Notes: generated by a model not told the origin, from the sequence alone. Counted from the first letter of the stretch, positions 36,027 to 46,291 are shown. The stretch: DNA of 64,000 bases from Micromonospora tarapacensis (GCF_019697375.1 NZ_JAHCDI010000003.1:372001-436000), one strand, 5' to 3'. A program made the numbers and translations.

Positions 36027-36584
36027 TCAGGAGACCGGCGTCAACGGGTCGGTCTGGCTGGGCACCGCGGCCCGCTTGCGGGCCCGATGGGCGGCCACGT
36101 GCGAGCGGGTGGCGCAGCGCTCCGAGCAGAACCGCCGGCAGCAGTTGGACGAGGTGTCCAGGTAGACGTTGCCGCAGCGGTCGTCGGCGCAGACACCGAA
36201 CCGGGCGCTGCCGTACTCGCAGAGCCAGACCGACAGGCCCCACACCGCGCCCGCCAGGTATTCCGAGCTGACCGAGGCGCCCCGGCTGGTGACGTGCATG
36301 TGCCAGTCGCTGGAGTCGTGCCCCGAGATGCGCGGCTGCACCGGGAACGCCTCCAGCAGCGAGTTCAGCTCCGACACCGCTTGGGTGTCCCGCCCGGAGG
36401 TGCCGTACTCGAAGACGTCGCGCAGTCGCTTCTGCGCCCGCCGGAAGGTCGGCAGATCCCGTTCCGCGACCTCGTCGCGCATCCACCCGTGATCGTCGCA
36501 GAAGATGGCCCGCAGGTCGTCGAGGCCGTCCAGGCGGGCGTTGACGAGGTCAACCCCGGTCCGGGCGTACGCGTCGAAGTTCAC
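36027..36584 (-). CDS. CGNR zinc-finger (ABATE-domain) protein
   Basis: The protein has 185 residues from GTG 36584, with GGAGG two bases upstream. The C-terminal motif is FGVCADDRCGNVYLDTSSNCCRRFCSERCATRSHVAAHRARK. Four main cysteines and the CGN signature define the CGNR zinc finger, which probably binds nucleic acid. The N-terminal part is the ABATE domain thought to sense a small ligand. The gene is last in a three-gene minus-strand unit after a lipoprotein and a ligase-like gene. Confidence 0.88.
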   Translation of the reverse strand: MNFDAYARTGVDLVNARLDGLDDLRAIFCDDHGWMRDEVAERDLPTFRRAQKRLRDVFEYGTSGRDTQAVSELNSLLEAFPVQPRISGHDSSDWHMHVTSRGASVSSEYLAGAVWGLSVWLCEYGSARFGVCADDRCGNVYLDTSSNCCRRFCSERCATRSHVAAHRARKRAAVPSQTDPLTPVS

Positions 36585-36603
36585 GCCTCCAAAGGTAGAC
36601 GAC

Positions 36604-37770
36604 TCAGCCGGGGCGTGGTGCGTCGATGTAGTGCGGGAGAAACCGCGCGTAGCCGTCGGTGATCAGACTGGCGCTCTCCCGCAGCCCGGCCCCCGCCGAC
36701 TCGCCGTCGACGATCCAGCTGCCCAGCACCGTCCGGCTTCCGGCGAACTCGGGAAGCGCCCGGAACTCCTGGTAGCAGAAGCCCTCATCGCCGTAGTCAC
36801 CCGGACTGGCCATTTCCCCGGTGGCGGTCACGATCCGCACCGCGGCGCCCTCCCGACCGAGCAGGGGCTTGGCCACGTACTCCGGCATGCCGCGCGGTCC
36901 GTCCAGGTATGCCGGCAGCAGCAGTTCGTGCCCCGGGTACAGCTCCCAGAGGACGGCCAGCAACGCCTTGTTGGACAGCAGCAGCTTCCAGGCCGGCTCG
37001 ATCCAGGTGGTCGGGGTGCCCGGTCGCAGTGCCAGCGGCCCGTACGGCTCGGCGAGCATCCACTCCCACGGGTAGAGCTTGAAGCAGGTGGTGATCGGCC
37101 GATCGGCGGTGTCGACGAAGCGCCGGCCGTCCCAGCCGACGCTCTGGATCGGCAGCAGCTCGACGTCCAGCCCGGCCTGGCGGGCGGTCTCGGCAAGGTA
37201 GCCGGCGGTCATGTGGTCCTCGCCGGTCTCCTCCTCGCTGGACCAGACCACGTGCACCCGCCGGTCGTGCAGGCTCGCGCCGATCTTCGCCCAGGCTCCG
37301 ACCAGCCGCTCGTGCAGGCTGTTCCACTGGTCCAACTCCGGCCGGGTGTGCTCCAGCCAATACCACTGGATGATGCTCGCCTCGACCAGCGCGGTCGGGG
37401 TGTCCGCGTTGTATTCCAGCAGCTTCGGCGGCCAGCTGCCGTCGTACCAGAGGTCGAAGCGGCCGTAGAGGGTGGGCGGCTGCTCGCGCAGCGACCGGGC
37501 GACGGCCTCGGCCGCGACGGCGGGGATGCCGAACTCGGCGTACCGGTTGCGGGCCACCACGTGCTCGGCGGCGGCCAGCGACATCCGGTGCAGTTCCTCG
37601 GTGGCCTCCTCCAGCCGCAGCACCTCGTCCAGCTCGAAGGCGTACGCTGCGGTCTCGTCCCAGTACGACATCACCCCGCCGTCGGGCAGCTCGGTGTCGA
37701 CGTAGACGAGACCCTGCTCGCGGATGGTGGCGTCCCAGCCGGGGCGCGGGGTCACCTGGTCGCGACGCAC
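36604..37770 (-). CDS. Glutathionylspermidine-synthase-family ATP-grasp ligase
   Basis: The protein has 388 residues from GTG 37770. It matches the C-terminal synthetase domain of glutathionylspermidine synthases: YGRFDLWYDGSWPPKLLEYNADTPTALVEAS, FKLYPWEWMLAEPYG, IEPAWKLLLSNKALLAVLWELYPGHELLLPAYLD and YVAKPLLGREGAAV. Actinobacteria make mycothiol rather than glutathione, so the real acceptor is probably different. The start lies 2 bases after the lipoprotein stop. The CGNR gene follows after 20 bases. Confidence 0.88.
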   Translation of the reverse strand: MRRDQVTPRPGWDATIREQGLVYVDTELPDGGVMSYWDETAAYAFELDEVLRLEEATEELHRMSLAAAEHVVARNRYAEFGIPAVAAEAVARSLREQPPTLYGRFDLWYDGSWPPKLLEYNADTPTALVEASIIQWYWLEHTRPELDQWNSLHERLVGAWAKIGASLHDRRVHVVWSSEEETGEDHMTAGYLAETARQAGLDVELLPIQSVGWDGRRFVDTADRPITTCFKLYPWEWMLAEPYGPLALRPGTPTTWIEPAWKLLLSNKALLAVLWELYPGHELLLPAYLDGPRGMPEYVAKPLLGREGAAVRIVTATGEMASPGDYGDEGFCYQEFRALPEFAGSRTVLGSWIVDGESAGAGLRESASLITDGYARFLPHYIDAPRPG

Positions 37771-37772
37771 GC

Positions 37773-38048
37773 TCAGCCGCCACAGGAGGCGAGGTGGGTG
37801 CCGAAGCCGCCTCGCTCGGGCACGGCCGCGCCGACCGGCTCGGCCGCGCCGCGTCCGGCGGCGGGCGCCGGGATCCGCATGGCCAGGGCCACGGTGTCAG
37901 CACCGCCGGCCGGCCCGAGGGCGCAGTCGTCATCGTCGTCGTCGGAGGGCATGTTGCAGCCGGAGAGGGCGAGCGCCAGGGCGGTGAGCGCGCCGAGCTG
38001 CACGGAGGCCGACCGGAGTCGGCGGCGAGGGCTTTGTTCCACGCCCAT
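37773..38048 (-). CDS. Small lipoprotein
   Basis: The protein has 91 residues from ATG 38048. The signal peptide SVQLGALTALALALSGC ends in a lipobox, so Cys is the lipid-modified residue. The mature part begins NMPSDDDDDDC with six Asp in a row, then is Ala/Gly/Pro-rich with two further Cys. Function unknown. Tight linkage to the ATP-grasp ligase gene (stop and start 2 bases apart) suggests that the two work together, perhaps with the lipoprotein as substrate or carrier. Confidence 0.75.
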   Translation of the reverse strand: MGVEQSPRRRLRSASVQLGALTALALALSGCNMPSDDDDDDCALGPAGGADTVALAMRIPAPAAGRGAAEPVGAAVPERGGFGTHLASCGG

Positions 38049-38160
38049 CGTTGTAGCCGATGAATGCCAAGCCTGTCCGCCCCGGGGGAGGGTGAAAGCG
38101 GGCTCGGGCGGGGTGGGAGCTGAGCGTTCCAGGCGGCCGGACGGGCGTTACGCTCGGCTC

Positions 38161-39081
38161 ATGCTCCGTTCCGTCATCCTCGCCGCCTCCCGGTCATCCC
38201 GGGTCGAGCGGCTCGTCGCGACGGTCCCGTTCTCCCGGGACGTCGTGCGCCGGTTCGTCGCCGGCGCCAAGACCGACGACGCGTTGCGCGCGACCCGCGA
38301 ACTCGTCGACGACGGTCTCGCGGTCACCCTCGACAACCTCGGCGAGGACACCGTCACCGGTGCGCAGGCCACCGCCACCCGCGACGAGTACCTCACCCTG
38401 CTGCGGATGCTCGCCGAGGCGAAGCTGACGCCGGCCGCGGAGGTGAGCGTGAAGCTGTCCGCGCTCGGCCAGGCGTTCGACGAGCAACTGGCCTACGACA
38501 ACGCGCGGGCGATCTGCGCCGCCGCCGAGGCCGCGGGCACCACCGTCACGCTGGACATGGAGGACCACACCACCACCGACTCGACCCTGGACATCCTGGC
38601 CAAGCTGCGTAAGGACTTCCCCTCGACGGGGGCGGTGCTGCAGGCGTACCTGCGGCGTACCGAGTCGGACTGCCGCGAACTGGCCTCGACCGGGTCGCGG
38701 GTGCGGCTGTGCAAGGGCGCGTACTCCGAGCCGGAGTCGGTCGCCCACCAGTCGGCCCGCGAGGTCGACAAGTCCTACGTCCGCTGCCTCAACATCCTGA
38801 TGTCCGGTGCCGGCTATCCGATGCTGGCCACGCACGATCCGCGCCTGATCGCCATCGGCGAGGACCGGGCCCGCTGGTTCGACCGTGACCCCGACCGCTT
38901 CGAGTTCCAGATGCTCTACGGGATCCGGCCGGAGGAGCAGGCCCGCCTGGTGGGCGAGGGCTACACCGTCCGCACCTACGTCCCGTACGGCGACGACTGG
39001 TACGGCTACCTGATGCGCCGCCTGGCCGAGCGCCCTGCCAACCTGGCGTTCTTCGCCCGCGCCCTCACCTCCAAGAAGTAA
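38161..39081 (+). CDS. Proline dehydrogenase
   Basis: The protein has 306 residues from ATG 38161; TACGCT ends 6 bases upstream (leaderless). It oxidises proline to pyrroline-5-carboxylate with FAD. The barrel shows VTLDNLGEDT, EVSVKLSALGQ, LDMEDHTTTD, VLQAYLRRTESDC, RLCKGAYSEPE, LATHDPRLI, FQMLYGIRPEEQ and the C-terminal YVPYGDDWYGYLMRRLAERPAN, where the paired Arg hold the proline carboxylate. It is the monofunctional form; no P5C dehydrogenase gene is adjacent. Confidence 0.93.
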   Translation: MLRSVILAASRSSRVERLVATVPFSRDVVRRFVAGAKTDDALRATRELVDDGLAVTLDNLGEDTVTGAQATATRDEYLTLLRMLAEAKLTPAAEVSVKLSALGQAFDEQLAYDNARAICAAAEAAGTTVTLDMEDHTTTDSTLDILAKLRKDFPSTGAVLQAYLRRTESDCRELASTGSRVRLCKGAYSEPESVAHQSAREVDKSYVRCLNILMSGAGYPMLATHDPRLIAIGEDRARWFDRDPDRFEFQMLYGIRPEEQARLVGEGYTVRTYVPYGDDWYGYLMRRLAERPANLAFFARALTSKK

Positions 39082-39096
39082 CCTCCCGCCGGATCA

Positions 39097-39126
39097 GGCC
39101 CGCCGACAGTCCCCGGTCGGCGGGCC
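39097..39126 (+). terminator. Hairpin after proline dehydrogenase
   Basis: GGCCCGCCGAC (39097-39107) and GTCGGCGGGCC (39116-39126) pair perfectly around the 8-base loop AGTCCCCG, 16 bases after the stop. Confidence 0.75.
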
Positions 39127-39138
39127 GCGACATCGTCC

Positions 39139-39181
39139 TTGACGGTTTTGGCTAATTGGGCTAGCTTTCTGGCTATGGCTA
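39139..39181 (+). promoter_or_regulatory. Near-consensus promoter with four GGCTA boxes before the hydrolase/TetR operon
   Basis: TTGACG (39139-39144), 17 bases, TAGCTT (39162-39167), then ATG 7 bases later. GGCTA occurs at 39150, 39159, 39171 and 39177, overlapping the -10 and start codon. This is a likely binding site for the TetR protein encoded downstream. Confidence 0.65.
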
Positions 39182-39975
39182 CTAGCTTTGTCGGGCGGGC
39201 CGGTGGGCGGATCGCCTACGAGGTGCACGGACAGGGGACGCTTGTCGTTCTCGCGCACGGCATGGGGGAGGACCGCCACTCCTACCGGCACCTGATCCCG
39301 CTGCTGGTCGAGGCGGGCCACCGGGTCGCCTCGATCGACGTTCGGGGGCACGGCGACTCCAGCGCCGGCTGGCCGTCGTACGCCCCCGCGGAGGTGGGTG
39401 GCGACCTGCTCGCGGTGGTCCGCGACCTCGGCGACGGTCCGGCGGTCCTGGTCGGCAACTCCTCCAGCGCCGCGGCCGTGGTCTTCGCGGCGGCCGACGC
39501 GCCGGAACTGGTCCGCGGCATCGTGCTGGTCGGCGCGTTCGTCGCGCAACCCAGGCTCAATCCCTTCCTGCGCCTGGCCCAGGGCGCGGTGCTGCGCAGC
39601 CCGCGGCTGTTCGGGATGTTCCACCGCACACTCTTCCCCGTGCACCGCCCCGACGACGACGCGGAATACCGCAGGCGGTTGGTGACGGCGCTGCGCCGGC
39701 CCGGCCGGATGGCGCCGGTGCGCGGGGTGATCGAGCCGGTCGAGCCGCACTGGACCGCCCGCGCCCGGCAGGTACGGCAGCCGGTACTGGTGCTGATGGG
39801 CACGAAGGACCCCGACTTCCCCGACCCGGCCGCCGAGGCTCGGGCCGGCCGGCGGCTCTTCGAGGTCGCCGAGGCGCGCATGATCGCCGACGCCGGCCAC
39901 TACCCGCACGCCGACCGGCCGGCGGCGATGGCCGCCGAACTGGTCGCTTTCGTGGCGGTGACCGATCGTGCCTAG
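39175..39975 (+). CDS. Alpha/beta hydrolase
   Basis: ATG 39175 gives 266 residues; an upstream TTG at 39139 is really the -35 hexamer. The alpha/beta-hydrolase fold shows the oxyanion region LAHGMGEDRHSY, the nucleophile elbow VGNSSSAAAV (Ser in G-N-S-S-S), the acid in LMGTKDPDFPDP and the final His in DAGHYPHADRP. The substrate is unknown. Its end overlaps the TetR gene by 8 bases, so the repressor probably senses the hydrolase's substrate or product and controls both. Confidence 0.88.
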   Translation: MATSFVGRAGGRIAYEVHGQGTLVVLAHGMGEDRHSYRHLIPLLVEAGHRVASIDVRGHGDSSAGWPSYAPAEVGGDLLAVVRDLGDGPAVLVGNSSSAAAVVFAAADAPELVRGIVLVGAFVAQPRLNPFLRLAQGAVLRSPRLFGMFHRTLFPVHRPDDDAEYRRRLVTALRRPGRMAPVRGVIEPVEPHWTARARQVRQPVLVLMGTKDPDFPDPAAEARAGRRLFEVAEARMIADAGHYPHADRPAAMAAELVAFVAVTDRA

Positions 39976-40555
39976 GGCCGGGCTCAACCCGCAGGTCGTG
40001 GTGCGCGAGGCGGCCCGGCTCGCCGACGAGGTCGGGTACGAACGACTCACCCTCGCCGCACTGGCGAGCCGGTTCGGCGTCGCGCTGCCCAGCCTCTACA
40101 AGCACGTCAAGGGCGCCGACGCGCTGGCACAGCGGCTGTCCGCGTTGGCCACCGCCGAGATCGCCGACGAGATGACCACGGCCGCCGCCGGCCGCAGCGG
40201 CGAGGACGCGCTCCGGGCGGTCGCCGCCGCCTACCGCTCCTACGCCCGCCGGCATCCCGGCCGCTACCCGGCCACCCAGCGGGTGCCGGACCCGGCCGAC
40301 CCGGAGCACCTGGCCGCCGGGCAGCGCGCGGTCGGCGTCGTCTACGCGGTCCTCCACGGGTACGGGATCGGTGGCGCCGCTGCGGTGGACGCGGTGCGGA
40401 TGTTCCGCGCCGCCGTGCACGGCTTCGTCTCGCTGGAGGCGGCCGGTGACTTCGGCCTGCCCCACGAGGTGGACCGCTCCTTCGACCAGATGATCGCCGC
40501 GCTGGGCGTCGCGTTCCGCTCCTGGCCCGCGTTGGCGGAGCCCGGCGCTGCCTGA
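39968..40555 (+). CDS. TetR/AcrR-family regulator
   Basis: The protein has 195 residues from GTG 39968. The DNA-binding domain (about residues 8-50) reads VVREAARLADEVGYERLTLAALASRFGVALPSLYKHVKG, followed by a TetR_C/WHG-type ligand domain with HGYGIGGAAAVDAVRMFRAAVHGFVSLE. It overlaps the hydrolase gene, so it is cotranscribed and probably autoregulated at the GGCTA boxes upstream. Confidence 0.9.
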   Translation: MPRAGLNPQVVVREAARLADEVGYERLTLAALASRFGVALPSLYKHVKGADALAQRLSALATAEIADEMTTAAAGRSGEDALRAVAAAYRSYARRHPGRYPATQRVPDPADPEHLAAGQRAVGVVYAVLHGYGIGGAAAVDAVRMFRAAVHGFVSLEAAGDFGLPHEVDRSFDQMIAALGVAFRSWPALAEPGAA

Positions 40556-40617
40556 CCGGTCAGCTGTCGCCGGCCGCCACCTTTCGCCGGCACCACCGCA
40601 AGCCTTACCCTTCGCCG

Positions 40618-42066
40618 GTGGATCAAGGGGGCCCTGCGGGCGACGACCAACCGATGCCGGCCGATGCGAAGCCGAACGACGTGACGGCGACTCCCCCCAC
40701 GACGGCCCGCGACCCGGCGACCGAGGCGGCGCAACCTCCGGCGGTGGCGGCGCCCGGCGTCGGTCCGGTGCCCGGGAGCCGGCCGCGTCGACGGTGGCCA
40801 CTGTGGGCGGCACTGGTCGCGGCGGTGCTGACGCTGAGCGGCGGCATTCCGGCGGTGCTGCGGGCCGGCGGGTTGTCCGACGGCGAGGTCGGCGAGCCGG
40901 CCACGGCCGCCTCGCCGACGGAGAACCCCACCACGATCGCCGCCCGACAGGTCGCCGAACGGATCAGCGCGCAGCTGGACGAACAGGCCGCCGCGCTGCT
41001 CAGCGGCGACCGGTCCGGGTTCCTCGGTATCGCGGACCCCGCCGCGCGGGGCGACCTGCGCCAGCGGTTCGCCGCGCTGCGGGCGCTGCGGGTGACCCGC
41101 TGGGAGGCCCGCCCGAGCGGCCTGCCCACGACGGCCGGCAAGGCCGGCGAATGGCGGCTGGCGGTCGAGTTCCAGTACTGCTTCATGGTGCCGGACTGCC
41201 GTCCCAGCCCGCTGATCGTCGAGACCCGGTGGCGTGACGGCGCCGAGCCTCGGCTGCTGGCGTTCGGGAGGTCGAAGACCGCGCCGTCGATCGGTGACCG
41301 GGCCAACGGGCAGCCGGGCAGCCTCCCGTGGGAGGTCAGCGAGCTGGCCACCAAGACGGGTAAGCGCACGATCGTGGCCGCCCCACCGGCATACCGTCAC
41401 CGCCTGCCGGGCCTGTTGAAGCGGGCCGAGGCGGCGGCGAGGGTGGCCGACGAGTACGCGGTGACCGGTGTGACGCCCGACCGGTACCGGATCTTCTACG
41501 CCGGGCCGAAGGAGTGGAAGCGCTGGTACGGCGGCGACCGTCCGGAGTGGAGCGCCGGGTATGCGATCAACGTCGGTGGCGGTCACTACGAGGTGGTGCT
41601 CGCGCCGGACAGTTTCGACTACGGCCCCGGCCTCGACGAGGTGCTCCGGCACGAGTTGGCACACGCCGCCACGTTGCCCGAGAAGCGGGACTACTCGGAC
41701 GGGTCGACCTGGTGGCTGGTCGAGGGGCTGGCGGAACTCGCGGCGGTCGACGGCCAACCCGTCGCCCGGTACGCCGGCCTGAGCGACACCCGGCGACTGG
41801 TCAAGGGCGACTGGGACGGCAAGCTCGACACGATCGCCCCCGGCGAGGACACCTCGGACAAGGCGGTGACCGGCAGCTACGGGATCGCGTACCTCGCCGC
41901 CCGCTACTTCCTCGACCGGTTCGGCGCGGAACGCCTGCTGGCCTTCGCCAAGGTCGTGCTGCACGATCGCCGGATCCCGCGGCAGACCTCCGAGGAGATC
42001 TTCGACGAGACCTGGGCCAGCCTGCACAAGGAGTGCGTCGCGTACATCCGGTCGGCGGTGCGCTGA
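40618..42066 (+). CDS. Membrane-anchored zinc metallopeptidase (gluzincin-like)
   Basis: GTG 40618 has TACCCT ending 6 bases upstream (leaderless); 482 residues. A cytoplasmic Pro-rich tail is followed by one membrane helix (WPLWAALVAAVLTLSGGIPAVL, about residues 60-82) and an extracellular domain. The zinc site is HELAH in LDEVLRHELAHAATLP (about residue 345), with the third ligand in WWLVEGLAELAAV, i.e. HExxH and a downstream ExxxE. The fold then closes with YGIAYLAARYFLDRFG. Substrate unknown; it faces the outside of the cell. Confidence 0.8.
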   Translation: MDQGGPAGDDQPMPADAKPNDVTATPPTTARDPATEAAQPPAVAAPGVGPVPGSRPRRRWPLWAALVAAVLTLSGGIPAVLRAGGLSDGEVGEPATAASPTENPTTIAARQVAERISAQLDEQAAALLSGDRSGFLGIADPAARGDLRQRFAALRALRVTRWEARPSGLPTTAGKAGEWRLAVEFQYCFMVPDCRPSPLIVETRWRDGAEPRLLAFGRSKTAPSIGDRANGQPGSLPWEVSELATKTGKRTIVAAPPAYRHRLPGLLKRAEAAARVADEYAVTGVTPDRYRIFYAGPKEWKRWYGGDRPEWSAGYAINVGGGHYEVVLAPDSFDYGPGLDEVLRHELAHAATLPEKRDYSDGSTWWLVEGLAELAAVDGQPVARYAGLSDTRRLVKGDWDGKLDTIAPGEDTSDKAVTGSYGIAYLAARYFLDRFGAERLLAFAKVVLHDRRIPRQTSEEIFDETWASLHKECVAYIRSAVR

Positions 42067-42115
42067 CCGGCGGCGCGGTGCCGCCGAGATCGACGAGGGC
42101 TCGTAGCATGTGCCC

Positions 42116-43496
42116 GTGCGCCGCACCGACTCGCCGCGGCTGCCCGCAGCCATGCGGCCCCGCCTGCTCATCGCCCTGCTAGCCGCCGCCGTCCTCACCC
42201 TCACCACCGCCGCCTCCTGTGGCGGCGACGAGCCGTCGATCGCGCTCTCCTCGGCCGCGCTGGCCACCGTGGCCGAGGTGATCGACGCCCCCGCCACGGT
42301 CACCGCCCGGGCGGCGGCCACCCTCACCGCGCCCGCCGACGGTACGTTGACGCGCCTGCGGGTCGAGCCGGGCCAGCGGGTCAAGCGCGGCCAGGTGCTC
42401 GCTGTGATCAACTCGCCGACGGCGCGGGAGCGACTCCGTCAGGCACGCACCGCACTCGACGCCGCCAGGCGTGCCGGTGGCGTCGGTGGCGGCGGTGACC
42501 TCGCCGGTTCCTGCGGGGCACCGACCGGGCAGCCGCCGAGGCACACACCGCCGCCCGCGCCGCGGCGGTGAGGATCAGCGATCCCAACCTCCGCAAGGCC
42601 CTGATCAAACAGGTCGACGCCGCGCAGCGCCGGTACGCCGCCGCCGCGCGTACCGCCGAACGGACGGTACGCGAGGTGCAGCGCGGCGTGCGCAACCTCA
42701 ACTCCGCCGTGAACGCGCTGGCCACCGCCCAACGACTCCAGGCACAGCAGGCGTACGACCTGGCCAAGGCGACCGTCGACGCGCTGACCCTGCGGGCCCC
42801 GATCGCCGGGGTGGTGCAACCCGGCGGCGTGAGCGCCGGTGGTGGTTCGGCGGGTGCGCTCGCCGGGCTGCTGGAGTCGGGCGGCGTGCCGGCCGGGCTC
42901 GACCCGGGTGCCCTGGGTGCCGCGCCGGCCGGACCGCCGCCCGGGGTGGACAGCGCGATCCCGGTCGGTGGCCGGGTCACCGCCGGCACCCCCGTAATGA
43001 CCGTCGTCGATACCGGTGAGTTGGGCCTGCTGGCGGAGGTCGACGAGACCGACGTGCTGCTGGTGCGGGTCGGGTTCACCGGCACCGTCGAGCTGGACGC
43101 GGTCACCGGCGCCACGTACGACGCGACCGTCCGGTCGATCGACGTGCTGCCCAGCACCTCCCCCCGGGGCGGGGTGAGCTACCGGGTCCGGCTCACCCTC
43201 GGTGCCGGCCGGTTCGGTGAGGCCGAGCCCGCACCGACCCCGCGTCCCGGCATGAACGCGGTGCTGCGGTTGCGGGTCCGGGAGGCGGCGGACGCGGTGA
43301 CGGTGCCCGCCTCGGCGGTCTTCTCCGCGGACGGGCGGGACACGGTCTGGCTGGTCCGCGACGGCCGGGCCGACCGGGCGGTGGTCACCGTCGGGGTGCA
43401 GGGCCAGGATCTGGTGCAGATCGTCGACGGGGTGCGGGCCGGCGACCGGGTGGTCGTCCGCGGCGCCGACCAGGTCCGCGAAGGCCAGGAGATCGG

Positions 43497-43500
<4 letters not shown>
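42116..43500 (+). CDS. MacA/HlyD-like efflux adaptor lipoprotein, one frameshift
   Basis: The best start is GTG 42116, since TAGCAT (42104-42109) ends 6 bases upstream; GTG 42110 abuts that hexamer. A signal peptide with lipobox (LTLTTAASC) is followed by the lipoyl half TLTAPADGTLTRLRVEPGQRVKRGQVLAVINS and the first hairpin helix. The frame then derails at GGGGDLAGSCGAPTGQ. One base back the helix resumes (RGTDRAAAEAHTAARAAAVR, then ISDPNLRKALIKQVDAAQRRYA) and runs through the beta-barrel to 43500. A missing G near 42503-42515 joins the halves into about 460 residues. The adaptor should link the ABC pair that follows to efflux across the envelope. Confidence 0.78.
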
Positions 43501-44230
<730 letters not shown>

Positions 44231-44234
<4 letters not shown>

Positions 44235-45415
44235 GGCTGACCGAGGCGTGGCGGGTGGCGTGGGACGCATTGCGGGCCAACCGGATGCGCAGCGCGCTGA
44301 CCATGCTGGGGGTGGTCATCGGGGTGGCTTCCGTGGTGCTGCTGGTGGCCATCGGTACCGGCACCAAGCAGAAGGTGGAACAGCAGGTGGAGGGGCTCGG
44401 CTCCAACCTGCTGCTGGTCGTGCCGGGGCGACTCGACGTGGGCGCCGCGCCGGCGCTCTCCCCGCTGACCCTGCAGGACGTGGACGCGGTCGGCCGGGTG
44501 GTCGGCGACCCGGCCCGGGTGGCGGTCACGGTCGCCTCCGGCGCCACCGTCCGGGCCGGCGGCCGGGAGGATTTCACCACCGTGCAGGGGGTGCTGGAGA
44601 CCACCCCCACCGTGTTCGCCCGGGAGCTGGCCCGGGGCCGGTACCTGACCCGCTCGGACGTGGACACCGGCCGGCGGGTCGCGGTGCTCGGCGACTCGGT
44701 CGCCCGGTCCCTCTTTCCCGACCGCGAGGCGGTCGGCCAGCAGGTCAACGTGGCCGGGGTCCGGTTCCGGGTGATCGGCGTCTTCGTCCCGCTGGGGCAG
44801 AGCCTCGGCGTCGACCGGGACGACGAGGTGCACATCCCGGTGACGGCGGCGCAGCGACTGTACGGCACCCAGCGGGTCGACGCGATCGCGGTGAAGGCAC
44901 CGGACCGGGAGCGCATCGACGAGCTGGGCGAGCGGATCGTGGCCGAGTTGAACGACCGCCATCCCGGCACCGAATTCAGCGCCGTCACCCAGGAACAGAT
45001 CCTCGGCGTGCTGGGCGACATCCTCGGCATCCTGACCGGCGTGCTGGCCGCCATCGCGGGCATCTCGCTGCTGGTCGGCGGGGTCGGCGTCTCCAACATC
45101 ATGCTCGTCTCGGTGCGTGAGCGAACCCGGGAGATCGGGTTGCGCAAGGCGGTCGGCGCCCGGCCCCGGGACATCGGGATCCAGTTCCTGCTGGAGGCGG
45201 TGCTGTTGACCTCGGTGGGCGGGTTGATCGGGATGGCGCTGGGCGTGGGTGGTGCGCTGCTGGTGGCGGCCCTCTCGCCCATCCCGGCGGCGGTGACCTG
45301 GTGGTCGCTGGCGCTGGCGTTCGGCGTCTCGGCGGCGGTCGGGATCGTCTTCGGCGTGGTGCCCGCGCAGCGGGCCGGCCGGCTCGATCCGGTGGTGGCC
45401 CTGCGCGCCGAGTGA
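44231..45415 (+). CDS. MacB/FtsX-type ABC transporter permease
   Basis: The protein has 394 residues from GTG 44231 (GTGA overlap). A first helix (SALTMLGVVIGVASVVLLVAIGTG) is followed by an extracytoplasmic MacB periplasmic core domain (about residues 45-235). Three C-terminal helices follow, with the conserved RTREIGLRKAVGARPRDIGIQFLLEAV between them. It completes an adaptor-ATPase-permease operon; no outer-membrane factor is expected in a monoderm. Confidence 0.9.
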
Positions 45416-45641
45416 CGCCCGCGTTACCGGCGGCCGAGGTTGATCGGAGCCGGAATTCCGGGTGCGGCACCCGACCAGGGGTTTTTCGCCGCGAGACCGG
45501 AGTCGAATCATGATCAGTTGCAGGAAGGGATCGCGCCGGTCACAGCCGCCCCGCTACCGTACTGGTAACACGCGCGTCGCCGGCCGCGCGGGAGGACCCG
45601 TGTGGCGGCACGCGCCGGGCATGGGATGGGTCGGGTGAGCC

Positions 45642-45851
45642 ATGGCCGGGTCGCAGTCCGACGGTCGGCTGTCGGAGGTCAGGTTCCTGACCGTCGCCGA
45701 GGTGGCGACGGTCATGCGGGTGTCGAAGATGACGGTCTACCGGCTGGTGCACAGCGGCGAGTTGACCGCCGTGCGGGTGGGTAGGTCGTTCCGAGTGCCC
45801 GAGCACGCGGTGCACGAATATCTTCGCGGCGCCTTCCAGGAAACCGCCTGA
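45642..45851 (+). CDS. BldC-like MerR/excisionase-type DNA-binding protein
   Basis: The protein has 69 residues from ATG 45642. It consists almost entirely of a winged helix: FLTVAEVATVMRVSKMTVYRLVHSGELTAVRVGRSFRVPEHAVHEYL. BldC proteins have this size and bind direct repeats cooperatively to control development in Streptomyces. The mycobacterial counterpart (Rv0500A) likewise precedes the 33-residue ribosomal gene and an epimerase gene. Confidence 0.9.
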   Translation: MAGSQSDGRLSEVRFLTVAEVATVMRVSKMTVYRLVHSGELTAVRVGRSFRVPEHAVHEYLRGAFQETA

Positions 45852-46073
45852 CCCACGTGCGGGGCCGGGCCGCGGCGGCCCGGTGAAGGGTCGTCGGCCG
45901 GGGGCGCGTTGGTCCCGCTGACGCATCCCCGCTACGCTGGACTCCGATCGTGACCACTGGTGCGCTCCGTCGCCCACCCCGCCGGTCCGGTCCCTGTCCG
46001 CAAGCGGTCGCCGACGCCACAAGCTCGTGGTGTCTCCCCGGTCGCGCCGCACGTTGCATCGAAAGGCTGTCGT

Positions 46074-46175
46074 ATGGGCTCGGTGGTCAAGAAGCGCCGC
46101 AAGCGCATGGCTAAGAAGAAGCACCGCAAGCTGCTGCGTAAGACCCGCGTCCAGCGTCGCCGTCTCGGCAAGTGA
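46074..46175 (+). CDS. Small ribosomal protein bS22 (AURKAIP1/COX24 domain)
   Basis: The protein has 33 residues: [20 protein letters not shown] and then [13 protein letters not shown]. More than half of the residues are Lys or Arg. It has the exact length and sequence type of the small-subunit protein first seen in mycobacterial ribosome structures (Rv0500B). GAAAGG lies 8 bases upstream of ATG 46074. Confidence 0.93.
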   Translation: MGSVVKKRRKRMAKKKHRKLLRKTRVQRRRLGK

Positions 46176-46291
46176 CGGTTGCCGGGCGCGTCCCGGCTCC
46201 GTCCTCGCCAAACCTGTCGACCCTCGGAGGCTCAGGTGATCAGGCCGTGGCTGCTCCGGCTCGGTCCCACCTGCCGGGGGAGGTGCCAGAC

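Noticed and set aside
39139..39174. Start of the hydrolase at TTG 39139
   Set aside because: This TTG belongs to the TTGACG -35 hexamer; the -10 at 39162-39167 places transcription start near ATG 39175.
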